A stretch of 64,000 bases of DNA, from contig PBFW01000016.1 of NCBI GenBank assembly GCA_002719955.1, positions 124,001 through 188,000 on the forward strand. The letters run 5' to 3'. The notes under the pieces were generated by a model, which was not told where the DNA came from, did no database searches, and saw only the letters and a program-made list of their open reading frames with translations. Positions within the stretch are counted from its first letter, which is position 1; each line of letters starts with the position of its first letter. The position numbers and the translations under genes are program-made. Positions 34,692 to 43,074 of this stretch are shown piece by piece. The DNA is from Deltaproteobacteria bacterium (lineage in GTDB: Bacteria > Myxococcota_A > UBA9160 > UBA4427).

Positions 34692-35594
34692 TCAGCCGAA
34701 TTTCTGGATCACCGCTTCGGCGAAGCGTTCCATCGCAAATTTCTTGGAGTCGAGCTTGCCCGGATCGGCCTTCTCGTCGTACCACGATGTCGAACCCCAG
34801 GGCGACGGCACCCAGGGCGCGATCACACATAGACTGCCGACGCCCATCGCATCGAGCTCCGCCGTGTTCTCGGGCGTCTGAGGCTCGGCCAGCGAGATCG
34901 AAACCTCGTAGCCCTCCCAGGCCAATCCCGCGTCCTCGCGCTCCCGTTTCAACGTATCCAGGTAGGGATGCATCTGCTCCCGAGCCATCGGGACCCCGAA
35001 CCAACCATCGAGCCTGGCCGCCCGACGCATCGCCGGACCACTGGCACCCCCTCCCCAGATGGGGATCGGCTCGCTCGGCCCCGGACAGAGAATCGCGTGT
35101 TCTATATCGAAGAACTCACCGTGATGCTCTATTTCGCGACCGGTCCACAGCTTGCGCATCACCTCGATATGCTCGGCGAGACGACGGCCACGACTCGCAA
35201 AGTCGATCCCGGCCAACGCGTACTCTTCGGCGATCCAACCGGCGGCCACACCACACACGATCCGATTATCCGAAAGCACAGCCGCAGTGGCGGCCGCCTT
35301 AGCGGCGGTAAAGGGATCGCGCAGACCGGCCAGATAAATATTCGTCGCCAACCGGAGTTCGCTCGTCACCGCGCCCATCGCGCCCAGGGTCACCCATGGA
35401 TCGGGCCATGGGGCATCGAGTGGCCAAAAGATTTCGCCATCTTCGGTATAGGGGTAGGGGCTCGAAATCTGCGTAGGCATGACGAGGTGGTCGGCCACGC
35501 TGATCCCGTAGAAACCCACCTGCTCGGCGAAACGCGCAAGATCGACGAGCTGATCACTCTCCGGCACCTGCACGAGCGTGAGCCAGTACTTCAA
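34692..35594 (-). CDS. LLM-class (luciferase-like) F420- or flavin-dependent oxidoreductase
   Basis: A 300-residue TIM-barrel luciferase-like oxidoreductase. The sequence has KYWLTLVQVPESDQLVDLA at the N-terminus, DHLVMP, LATNIYLAGLRDP and GVAAGWIAEEY, the usual blocks of F420-dependent members. TTG 35594 is chosen as start because GGAGGGA sits five bases upstream and homologues begin at MKYWL; a GTG at 35609 lies in front of that site. It uses reduced F420 or FMN to oxidise alcohols or reduce C=C/C=N bonds; which cofactor is used cannot be seen. It lies between an alpha/beta hydrolase and an SRPBCC protein on the same strand. Confidence 0.84.
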   Translation of the reverse strand: MKYWLTLVQVPESDQLVDLARFAEQVGFYGISVADHLVMPTQISSPYPYTEDGEIFWPLDAPWPDPWVTLGAMGAVTSELRLATNIYLAGLRDPFTAAKAAATAAVLSDNRIVCGVAAGWIAEEYALAGIDFASRGRRLAEHIEVMRKLWTGREIEHHGEFFDIEHAILCPGPSEPIPIWGGGASGPAMRRAARLDGWFGVPMAREQMHPYLDTLKREREDAGLAWEGYEVSISLAEPQTPENTAELDAMGVGSLCVIAPWVPSPWGSTSWYDEKADPGKLDSKKFAMERFAEAVIQKFG

Positions 35595-35627
35595 ACCACT
35601 TCCCTCCACCCGCGCATTACGAGGGTT

Positions 35628-36416
35628 CTAGTCCGTCAGGAATTTCTCTATCGCCTGGGCCGAAGCGAGTGGGTCGTCGATCCATACCTGATGACCCGCT
35701 CCCGTGACGATATGCGTCTCGGACGGTCCGGCCAGCCCCGCGACGAAGCGCTTGGCATAGCTCTGCGGCACGATGCGATCCTGGTCGCCCCAGAGCAACA
35801 ACACGGGCACCCGAATTCGGTGCAGACGTGAAGCCAGCCCCTGCTCGCCAAAGGGCCACAGGATCCGCGCCGCCGCCTCGGAGGCTCGATACTGACGCAG
35901 CTGGAACTCGGCGTTCTCCTCCGGATCTGCGGGGCCTTCGAAGGCCTTGGCGAAGGCCTCGGGCTGGGTCGTTTGAAGCAGCGTCGCCTCTTCGGGTGTC
36001 GTCGAGAAGACGTCGGCGGTCGGATCGTCATTATCGTAGAGGCCATAGGGCGCCGTCAGCACCAGGCGTCGCACCAACCCCGGCGCGAGCGCCACGGCAT
36101 CGGCCGCCAGCATTCCGCCGACGGAGGCCGCGGCGAGATCGGCGCCTGCGAGCCCCGCCTCCTCGATCAGATCGAGGGTGCTCGCGATCCACATCAATTG
36201 CCCGTCGATCCGACGATGCTGTTCCCCGGCTCCTGCAAAACCGGGCAACGAGGGCACCACGACCCGACGCGTCTTCGCCAGTTCGTCCAGGAAGGGCGTC
36301 CAGACCGGGCAGCCGCCCAGACCGTGGAGCACTCCGAGCGTCTCCCCCTCGCCCTTTTCCCAGATCCGGCAAGGCCCCCCCGAAACCTGGACGACTCGCT
36401 CTCTCAGGCCGCTCAT
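35628..36416 (-). CDS. Alpha/beta-fold hydrolase
   Basis: A 262-residue alpha/beta hydrolase. The oxyanion segment is HGLGG (31-35), the nucleophile is Ser98 in AASVGG (first Gly of GxSxG is Ala), the acid is Asp213 in WGDQDRIVP and the base is His242 in GAGHQVW. ATG 36416 overlaps the stop of the upstream luciferase-like gene by four bases (ATGA), so both are made together. A monooxygenase coupled to such a hydrolase suggests ester or lactone formation followed by ring opening. An in-frame extension to 36479 lies inside the upstream gene. The substrate is unknown. Confidence 0.86.
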   Translation of the reverse strand: MSGLRERVVQVSGGPCRIWEKGEGETLGVLHGLGGCPVWTPFLDELAKTRRVVVPSLPGFAGAGEQHRRIDGQLMWIASTLDLIEEAGLAGADLAAASVGGMLAADAVALAPGLVRRLVLTAPYGLYDNDDPTADVFSTTPEEATLLQTTQPEAFAKAFEGPADPEENAEFQLRQYRASEAAARILWPFGEQGLASRLHRIRVPVLLLWGDQDRIVPQSYAKRFVAGLAGPSETHIVTGAGHQVWIDDPLASAQAIEKFLTD

Positions 36417-37669
36417 TGTGCCAACTCCTGGGGGCGGGCCGGGGACTCCATCTTCTTTGGCCACCAACGGTGTTCCCACTCGTTCGCAAAGATGCCCTCG
36501 ATCTGCGGTTTCACCTGCTTGCCCAGGAGCTCGGTATTGTATTCGGCGAGCTCGCGATTCATGTTGCCGAATTGCGGAATCAAGAGGAGATTCCCCACGT
36601 TCTGGGAGATGGCGATCTCCCGTAGTTTTTCAGCCACCTCGTCAGGGCTCCCGATCACCACGAAACCGCGGTCGACCATGTCTTCGAAGGTGTTCCCATG
36701 GAGTTCACTGAGCGCAGAGGTACTGAGTTGGCCGCGACGGGCCGCCTCCTGCACCTGGGAGAAAATCTTCTTGCGAGCGGTTTCCTCGGTGACATAACCA
36801 GGGGGTTGGGTCCAGCGCGGGTGGGTGTGCAAGCAGTTGTTGAAATAGTACTCGGCGGGCTCGGCGTACATTTTCAGCGCCTCCTCCCGAGTCTCGGCAA
36901 CACCGACGAACTGGACGATCCCCGTCTGGTAGGGATTCGGCTCCCGGCCGAGTTCTTTCATCTCATTCCAGAAACCCTGGATGATCTCCTGCCCGGAGAG
37001 GTATCCGAAATAAGTCAGATAGCAGTACACCCAATCATTCTCAGCGCATAGGCGCCAGGTCTCCACAGAGCCGCCCCCCGGCACCCAGACCGGCGGATGC
37101 GGGCGCTGTACCGGCCGCGGCGTGATATTGACGTTGCGCTGCTGATTGAAGCGACCGTGGAATGAAAAGCGCTCCGGCCGGGTCCAGGCCTGCATGATGA
37201 GTTCCTGGGCCTCGTAATGGCGATCCCGAAGCTCGCTCGGATTGGCACTGTAGGCATAACAAGTGTCCATGGGAGTGCCTACCGGGAAGCCAGCGATCAG
37301 GCGACCTCCGCTCATGCAATCGAGCATCGCGAACTCTTCGGCCACACGCTGCGCGGGGTTGTATAGAGCGAGGGTATTGCCGAGTACGAGCAGAGCGGCA
37401 TCAGTCGTGCGACGCGTGAGCGCCGCTGCCATCAGATTCGGCGAGGGCATCATTCCGTAGCCGTTACTGTGGTGTTCGTTCACGCCGAGCATGTCGAAAC
37501 CGACCGACTCGGCGAACTCGAGTTCGTCGAGCCATTCGTTGTAGTTCGCATTCATCAACTCGGAGTCGACCAGCTCCGAAGGAAGCTCGATGTAGATCGA
37601 ATCATGCTTCTCGGAGAAATCGTCCGGCAGATGCCGATAGGACATGAGGTTGAAGTTTCCGATCTTCAT
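36413..37669 (-). CDS. LLM-class (luciferase-like) flavin monooxygenase
   Basis: A 418-residue luciferase-like flavoprotein, longer than the F420 type. It has GVNEHHSNGYGMMPSPN, the bacterial-luciferase/alkane-monooxygenase-type block, and then LGNTLALYNPAQRVAEE. It needs reduced FMN from a separate reductase, none of which is adjacent. Known family reactions include hydroxylation, epoxidation and type II Baeyer-Villiger oxidation. Start 37669 has AAGGAGA seven bases upstream. It leads an operon with a hydrolase, an F420-type enzyme and an SRPBCC protein, and diverges from the thiolase-like gene at 37838. Confidence 0.86.
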   Translation of the reverse strand: MKIGNFNLMSYRHLPDDFSEKHDSIYIELPSELVDSELMNANYNEWLDELEFAESVGFDMLGVNEHHSNGYGMMPSPNLMAAALTRRTTDAALLVLGNTLALYNPAQRVAEEFAMLDCMSGGRLIAGFPVGTPMDTCYAYSANPSELRDRHYEAQELIMQAWTRPERFSFHGRFNQQRNVNITPRPVQRPHPPVWVPGGGSVETWRLCAENDWVYCYLTYFGYLSGQEIIQGFWNEMKELGREPNPYQTGIVQFVGVAETREEALKMYAEPAEYYFNNCLHTHPRWTQPPGYVTEETARKKIFSQVQEAARRGQLSTSALSELHGNTFEDMVDRGFVVIGSPDEVAEKLREIAISQNVGNLLLIPQFGNMNRELAEYNTELLGKQVKPQIEGIFANEWEHRWWPKKMESPARPQELAQ

Positions 37670-37837
37670 GTGTCTCCTTGAAGGGGCGAAATCGCAATGC
37701 CCGTCGCTTCTTCGATTTCTTGTTGCCGAGCGTTCCCAACGCTAGCCTCGCTTTCGAAGGTTTCGGGATGGATCACTTTTTTGCATCAACAGGTGCGCTG
37801 ATATCGACCAGAGCGCGTAACCCGGTAGGCTGCACGC

Positions 37838-38989
37838 GTGATTCGTGACAAATCTGCCATCGTCGGAATCGGCCATACGGAATACGTGCGCCGAATCGGA
37901 CGCAGCGAACGCGAGACGGCACACGAGGCCTCGCTCACAGCACTCGCCGACGCGGGACTCACCTCACGTGATGTCGACGGAATCTTCCATGTCGAGGGCC
38001 AGAGCGGCCAGGCGGCCGACCTCGCCCGCCGGCTCGGTGCACCTAACCTGCGCGCCTGGGCCGCGGCGGGCGGCGGTGGCGGCGCTGCCTGTGCTCCGGT
38101 CGTGCACGCCGCGATGGCGATCGCAACGGGAATGTGTGAAGTCGCGATCGCGTACCGCGCGCGCAATCGCGGCGCGGTCGGCGCACGGCCCTGGGCAAAG
38201 ACGAGCCACCTCGTTTCCGGGCAGGCAGCCTTCGAGAGTCCACACGGCTTCATCAACCCGGTCCACCAACAGGCGTTCATGGCGCGGCGCTACCTCTACG
38301 AATCAGGTGCGCCCCAGGAGACCTTCGCCCACATCTCGGTGGCGCAGAGACGCTACGCGAGCCGCAATCCTGTCGCGTATTTCCGGGATCTGATCACGAT
38401 CGACGACGTGCTCGGCTCGCGGATGATCGCTGACCCCCTGCACCTGCTCGAGTGCTGTCCGGAGAACGACGGTGCGTGCGCAGTCGTCGTCACGACCGCA
38501 GAGCGTGCTCGCGACTGCCCACAGATTCCGGCCTGGATCTCCGGAGTCGCTCAGGGTGTCGGCCCACGACACGTACCGATGACGAATTTCTACAACAAGG
38601 CCAACCCCTGGGACTGGCCGGGCGCCTACGCCGCACGTGACGTGTATGCCATGGCCGGCCTGGGCCCCGCCGACATCGACGTATTCCAGCTCTACGACAT
38701 GTTCGCGCCCGTCGTCGCATATGGCCTCGAGGCCTACGGCTTCTGCAAGACGCTCGAAGGCGGGCATTTCGTTGTCGACGGAAATACGGCGACCGTGAGC
38801 GCGACGATCCCGACCAATACCGCGGGGGGAAGCCTCTCCGAAGCTTATATTCACGGCTTCAACCATATCCTCGAAGGCGTCCGCCAGCTTCGGGGAACTT
38901 CCGGCAATCAGGTTCCCGGAGCGGAGGTTTCGCTGGTGGCTGCCGCCCCGGTCGTGCCCACTTCGGCGATCCTGCTGACGAGAAAGTAG
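37838..38989 (+). CDS. Thiolase-fold lipid-transfer-type protein (Ltp2/SCP2-thiolase-like)
   Basis: A 383-residue thiolase-superfamily protein starting at GTG 37838. The N-terminal AIVGIGHTEY and the C-terminal TNTAGGSLSEAYIHGFNH and YDMFAPVVAYGLEAYGF blocks place it with Ltp/SCP2-type thiolases and aldolases. In this group some proteins are thiolases, while others (Ltp2) are retro-aldolases that shorten steroid side chains and depend on a DUF35 partner. The glycine-rich GGGGGAACAP occupies the nucleophile region. The next gene is exactly such a DUF35 protein, nine bases downstream. This is the only thiolase-like gene in the window and could finish chain shortening for the CoA enzymes near the left end. 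Confidence 0.83.
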   Translation: MIRDKSAIVGIGHTEYVRRIGRSERETAHEASLTALADAGLTSRDVDGIFHVEGQSGQAADLARRLGAPNLRAWAAAGGGGGAACAPVVHAAMAIATGMCEVAIAYRARNRGAVGARPWAKTSHLVSGQAAFESPHGFINPVHQQAFMARRYLYESGAPQETFAHISVAQRRYASRNPVAYFRDLITIDDVLGSRMIADPLHLLECCPENDGACAVVVTTAERARDCPQIPAWISGVAQGVGPRHVPMTNFYNKANPWDWPGAYAARDVYAMAGLGPADIDVFQLYDMFAPVVAYGLEAYGFCKTLEGGHFVVDGNTATVSATIPTNTAGGSLSEAYIHGFNHILEGVRQLRGTSGNQVPGAEVSLVAAAPVVPTSAILLTRK

Positions 38990-38998
38990 GCAGGCCCC

Positions 38999-39424
38999 AT
39001 GGACGAACCCGGAATGGTCGCCGAAAGGCCCACACCCGAAATCGAGCCCCATACCGAACCCTTCTGGCGCGCCGCGAAGGAGCGCCGGCTGGTCTTGCCG
39101 CGCTGTACGGATTGCGGAGAGCTGCAATTTCCACCCGAACTCAGCTGCGTCCACTGCGGCTCGCCGAACCAGGAGTGGGTCCCGGCGAGCGGGCGGGCAA
39201 CGCTCTACACATGGACCTTATGCCACCCCCCACTGCTTCCCTATTTTGCGGCCCACGCGCCCTGGCCCGTCGTCGCGGTGACCCTCGAAGAGGGCGTGCG
39301 CATGGTCGCCCGTCTCGTCGGAATTCCGGAGAGCCAATACGAGATGGAAATGCCGCTCGTGGCCGACTACGAGGATCTCGATGACGAGCGCGCTCTGGTG
39401 GTTTTTCGGCCTGCTCTTTCGTAG
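38999..39424 (+). CDS. DUF35 (zinc-ribbon/OB-fold) acyl-CoA-associated protein
   Basis: A 141-residue DUF35 protein with an N-terminal rubredoxin-like zinc ribbon (Cys36, Cys39, Cys50, Cys53 in CTDCG and CVHCG) and a C-terminal OB-fold (RATLYTWTLCHPP). DUF35 proteins form complexes with thiolase-fold enzymes or MaoC hydratases and bind the CoA ligand. It is co-transcribed with the Ltp-like protein, nine bases apart. In ChsH2 the DUF35 domain is fused to a MaoC domain; here it is free. ATG 38999 is the first start; a second ATG is at codon 6. Confidence 0.87.
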   Translation: MDEPGMVAERPTPEIEPHTEPFWRAAKERRLVLPRCTDCGELQFPPELSCVHCGSPNQEWVPASGRATLYTWTLCHPPLLPYFAAHAPWPVVAVTLEEGVRMVARLVGIPESQYEMEMPLVADYEDLDDERALVVFRPALS

Positions 39425-39478
39425 CCCCAGACCAGGACGAGTTCAGTACCGGGATGAGGCAACCGGATGGCGGTCCGC

Positions 39479-40909
39479 TCATTCGGAGGGATGCGGCACT
39501 TTCCTGACGCGAAGTCGCTCCTGGATTTCGACCAGCTGATCCCGCGTCAGAGAATAACGGGATATTGCATAACATCCCATGAAGACAACGACGAGAACGA
39601 CAGGGCCATAGATGAACGCGAGACTTCTCAACGTCTCTTCCGGAACACCTCCCGGCACGGCGTCCGAAGGAAACTGGATCAAGTCGAGCACCAGGCCGGC
39701 GCCGAGATGACCGAGCCCCGAAGATGCCTTGCTCGAGAGAGAGATCGCCCCGAAGAACATTCCTTCTTGCCGCCGGCCGGTCGTCATTTCGTGTTCATCC
39801 GCAACGTCAGCGAGCATCGAACCGCTCGTGATCTGCGAGCCCTTGAAGAAGAGTGCCAATCCGCCGAACGCCACGATGAGTGGTAGAAAGAAGGGGCTCT
39901 CGTGCTCCGGAAACCAGCCCAGCAGATAGGCGAGTGGCGGCAGGCCCATGCAGGAGGTCCAGAGCATCAGCCCGGAGATGTAGGTGTACTTCTTGCTCAG
40001 ATAGCGGGCCACGTAGACCCACGCGAAGATGCCAGTGACGGAGCCGATGAGAACCGCCGTTCCCCAGGCGGCGATCTCGTCGGGGGCAAGCCGCCAAAAG
40101 AAGGTGAACATGTGCACGTTGAGGGCGTTCTGCGTGCCGCGCGCGACGGCGTACAAGAAGATTCCCAGGAAGAACCAACGAAAAGAGATGTTCTCGAGGC
40201 TCTCGACGACGTCGCTCAGGACATGGCCGAAGCTGAAGGTTTCCGGCGCGTGAACGGGTCGCGGCAGGTAGCGGATCCGGTCATGAGTCCCGACACCGGT
40301 CCCGATGATCGCGAGAACGATCAGGACGGCCAGCACGAGTGCGAAAGGCCCATAGGCCGCCGGATCGAACTGCCCGTTGGGAAAGGCTTCGCTCGCGCCG
40401 AAGAAGAGCCAGAAACTCAACGGGACCACGGCGGACATGGACGTGATCGAGAAGAAAGTGCGGTAGGCGACAATCGTCGTACGCTCGTCGTAGTCACTGG
40501 TGAGTTCCGCACCCAGGGCCAGATGTGGTATGACGAAAAAAGTCATCGCGACACGCACAAGGATCGAGAATCCGGTCAGCCACAGGAAGAGACCCCATTG
40601 TCCGAGACCATCCGGTGGCATGAAGACGACCACGAAAAAGAACGCCATGGGGATCGCCGACAAGTAGATGAAGGGATGGCGCCGACCGAGCCGCGAACTG
40701 TGATTGTCGGAGATGGAAGCGACCAGGGGATCGGTCACAGCGTCAGCGATCATCGCAATCAGCAGTGCCGCTCCGGACAATGTCCCCGACAGACCTAATA
40801 CCTGGACGTAGTAGAAGAAGAGAATGTACTCGAAAGCACCCGTCTTCAAGCCCTCTGCCGCCTGGCCAATGCCATATCCCAGCTTCGACCCCAATTCCAA
40901 TCTATTCAT
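39479..40909 (-). CDS. GPH/MFS-2-type membrane transporter
   Basis: A 476-residue polytopic membrane protein with about 12 predicted hydrophobic segments. Features of the glycoside-pentoside-hexuronide:cation symporter family are the N-terminal KLGYGIGQAAEG, AMIADAVTDPLVASISD in the second helix and the GRRHPFIYLSA loop. Members move sugars, but related proteins near catabolic clusters probably import other solutes, including steroids or lipids. Start 40909 has GGAGGAT upstream. It converges on the DUF35 gene and diverges from the Rieske oxygenase. It is the only obvious transporter in the window, so uptake of the pathway substrate is an attractive but unproven role. Confidence 0.87.
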   Translation of the reverse strand: MNRLELGSKLGYGIGQAAEGLKTGAFEYILFFYYVQVLGLSGTLSGAALLIAMIADAVTDPLVASISDNHSSRLGRRHPFIYLSAIPMAFFFVVVFMPPDGLGQWGLFLWLTGFSILVRVAMTFFVIPHLALGAELTSDYDERTTIVAYRTFFSITSMSAVVPLSFWLFFGASEAFPNGQFDPAAYGPFALVLAVLIVLAIIGTGVGTHDRIRYLPRPVHAPETFSFGHVLSDVVESLENISFRWFFLGIFLYAVARGTQNALNVHMFTFFWRLAPDEIAAWGTAVLIGSVTGIFAWVYVARYLSKKYTYISGLMLWTSCMGLPPLAYLLGWFPEHESPFFLPLIVAFGGLALFFKGSQITSGSMLADVADEHEMTTGRRQEGMFFGAISLSSKASSGLGHLGAGLVLDLIQFPSDAVPGGVPEETLRSLAFIYGPVVLVVVFMGCYAISRYSLTRDQLVEIQERLRVRKVPHPSE

Positions 40910-41191
40910 CGATCCTCCATTCGGGGACTACACCACGCATCCACCGCGGAGGCCACATCGAGGGCCGGGTGACTTCAGATTGGCAAATAGTCGCAGTGTC
41001 GAAACGCCTGCCCCCCCTCCGCGTGGATCTTCAGAGGTTGACTCGCGGCCACGCTCAGTGGACCCTGACTCCAAGGGAAAAGGTCGCCACGGTGCTCGAA
41101 TGGCGACCCCGAAATGCCCCGCGCACTGTCGCTCACACCCGCAGAACCAATCGTCAGCTGGCCGACTGGATGGCCTGAAAAGGGAATGGAC

Positions 41192-42583
41192 ATGAAAAGT
41201 GAAAAGGAAGTGCATCCTCACACGATCACCCGACCGGATCGGATCCCCGCCGCACGATACTACGATCGGGAATTCTACGAGCTCGAGTGCGAGCGACTGT
41301 GGCCACACGTATGGCAGATGGCTTGCCGACTGGAAGAGATCCCCGACACGGGCGACTTCGTCGAGTACGAGAACGTCGGCCAGGCGATCTTCGTCGTGCG
41401 ACAAGACGATGGTTCGGTCAAGGCCTTCCACAACAGCTGCCGCCACCGGGGGACACGCCTCGTCGAAGACCGCGGCAGCTGTCGGGACGGGATCGTCTGC
41501 CCCTTCCACGGCTGGTGTTGGGATCTGGACGGATCGAACCGTGAAGTCTATGCACCGACCCTCTTCGACATCTCCAATCTCGACCCCGTCCACCTGAAGC
41601 TTCGGGAATGCCGAGTGGAGCTGTGGGGTGGAAGCGCGTTCATCTGCATGGACGAAGATGCTCCCCCTCTTCGCGACTCGCTCGAACCCTTCGCGAGTTT
41701 TCATGAAGCGCGCGGCGTCGACCAGATGCGCACCGAATGGTGGTACTCGACCGTGCTTCCAGTGAACTGGAAACTCGCCATGGAGGCCTTCATGGAGAGC
41801 TATCACGTGGCGCAGACACATCCCCAGATGATCGCGCGCAGCAGCGGCGCGGGGGACGGCGCTCAGGATGGCCTGACAACCAGAAAGGTCGGAGAAGTGC
41901 TGACCCGCGCTGCCAGTTCCGACCAGGTGATCGAGAGTTCGCTCTATTTCATGCGCACTCTGAACAAGGGCATGTCCAGCATGGTGCACCAGAAGGATAT
42001 CCATGTAGCCGAAGGGCTGCGCGACACGAAGCTCCCCGACGATCCGACGGAGGCCTCCCAGGAGTGGAATCGCCGTCTAAACGATGCGATCACCAGTTGG
42101 AATCGGAGCTCGGGCATCGCCCTCCCGGATCAGAACGAACTGTCGGAGCGAGGTCTCATCTCGGTCGTCAACTACGGCTTCCCGAACTTCTTTCTGCTCC
42201 CCATGTACGGAAACGCCGCATCCTATCGTGTACGGCCCCTCGGCCCGGAGGAATGCCTCTTCGAAATTTGGGGCCTAACGATGTTTCCGGAGGGAGAAGC
42301 TCCCAAGAAGTCTCTGCGCACCCCCGTCCCGATGGCCCCCGATGATCCCCGCTGGCCAGATATCCCGCGCCAGGATTTCGCCAACCTCCCGCTCCAGCAG
42401 ACCGGACTGCATTCGGCGAGTTTCGAATTCATGCAATTGTCGAGCAGGATCGAGGGCATGATTTCAAACTACCAACGCTTGATCGATGGGTATATCGCTC
42501 GCCTGGGATTCGACAAACTGCTGCCCGCAGTCCAGAAGGTATCCGGCTCGATCGACGATTCGTCCAAGGATCTGGGCTTCTAG
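41192..42583 (+). CDS. Rieske non-haem iron oxygenase, alpha subunit
   Basis: A 463-residue ring-hydroxylating-type oxygenase. The [2Fe-2S] Rieske motif is Cys83-x-His85-x17-Cys103-x2-His106. The mononuclear iron site has His205 and His210 in ESYHVAQTHPQ. The residue at the bridging-Asp position of naphthalene dioxygenase reads Glu202. ATG 41192 is preferred because AGGGA lies six bases upstream; ATG 41186 overlaps that element, and the in-frame region back to 41114 has no homology. No beta subunit, ferredoxin or reductase is adjacent, so electrons must come from elsewhere. It may hydroxylate or demethylate an aromatic or alicyclic substrate imported by the neighbouring transporter. Confidence 0.88.
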   Translation: MKSEKEVHPHTITRPDRIPAARYYDREFYELECERLWPHVWQMACRLEEIPDTGDFVEYENVGQAIFVVRQDDGSVKAFHNSCRHRGTRLVEDRGSCRDGIVCPFHGWCWDLDGSNREVYAPTLFDISNLDPVHLKLRECRVELWGGSAFICMDEDAPPLRDSLEPFASFHEARGVDQMRTEWWYSTVLPVNWKLAMEAFMESYHVAQTHPQMIARSSGAGDGAQDGLTTRKVGEVLTRAASSDQVIESSLYFMRTLNKGMSSMVHQKDIHVAEGLRDTKLPDDPTEASQEWNRRLNDAITSWNRSSGIALPDQNELSERGLISVVNYGFPNFFLLPMYGNAASYRVRPLGPEECLFEIWGLTMFPEGEAPKKSLRTPVPMAPDDPRWPDIPRQDFANLPLQQTGLHSASFEFMQLSSRIEGMISNYQRLIDGYIARLGFDKLLPAVQKVSGSIDDSSKDLGF

Positions 42584-43074
42584 GTCAGCGCGAAAAACCA
42601 CTGGCAGAGGGATCTCCTCATCTAACGTCGGCTTCACAACCGAAGTAGAGGTTCTCGGAGAAGAGAACGCAGACGTCCTACCTGGATTTCGCGCCGAGAT
42701 GGAGGAAGTCGTTCGGCTCCTCCGGGGGCCTCAGATCGATGGCTTCCCGCGCGTATGCGGCCCTTTGCTCCTGCTCGTCGATCTTCGCGAAGGAGCCGCC
42801 AAGCGCACCACGAGCTCGTCGAGGGCGTCGAAATCGACCTGTGAGGGGTCGAGTCCGGCGAGTGCCTCGATGCGGCGCTTCTTCCAGCGTTCGATCGAAT
42901 CACGGCGCATCTGCGCAGCCCCGCTGACCCCACATTCCAGGAAGGCGAAGGGCTGGCGGGGACTAAAGAGGGAGCGCGAGGAGCCTCCCCGCGCGCACGG
43001 GGCAGCCCGGGCGGCGGGCGGCTAGCATTACACTTGGTTCTCGACCCTGCCCGAGCGATGCAAGAGGAGAGCGC
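42584..43074. other. Gap between Rieske oxygenase and TauD-like gene
   Basis: A 491-base region with no intact gene of normal size. It contains the minus-strand frameshifted small ORF described separately (42678-42910). The rest, 42911-43074, is GC-rich and includes AGAGGAGA at about 43061-43069, the ribosome binding site for the dioxygenase. No terminator or promoter was recognised with confidence. Confidence 0.4.
42678..42910 (-). pseudogene. Frameshifted small ORF of unknown family
   Basis: Read on the minus strand from ATG 42910, the frame begins MRRDSIERWKKRRIEAL and continues through DFDALDELVV with good GC-rich third positions, and then turns into Ser/Arg-rich nonsense ending at 42731. 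If one G is added at the GCGGCT near 42798, the reading continues as GSFAKIDEQEQRAAYAREAI and on to FLHLGAKSR, ending at TAG 42678-42680. Both halves look protein-like only on either side of the shift. A further in-frame upstream stretch (FAFLECGVSGAAQ, to about 42950) may belong too. I do not recognise the family. It could be a decayed gene or an assembly error in an intact gene of about 77-90 codons. Confidence 0.5.
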
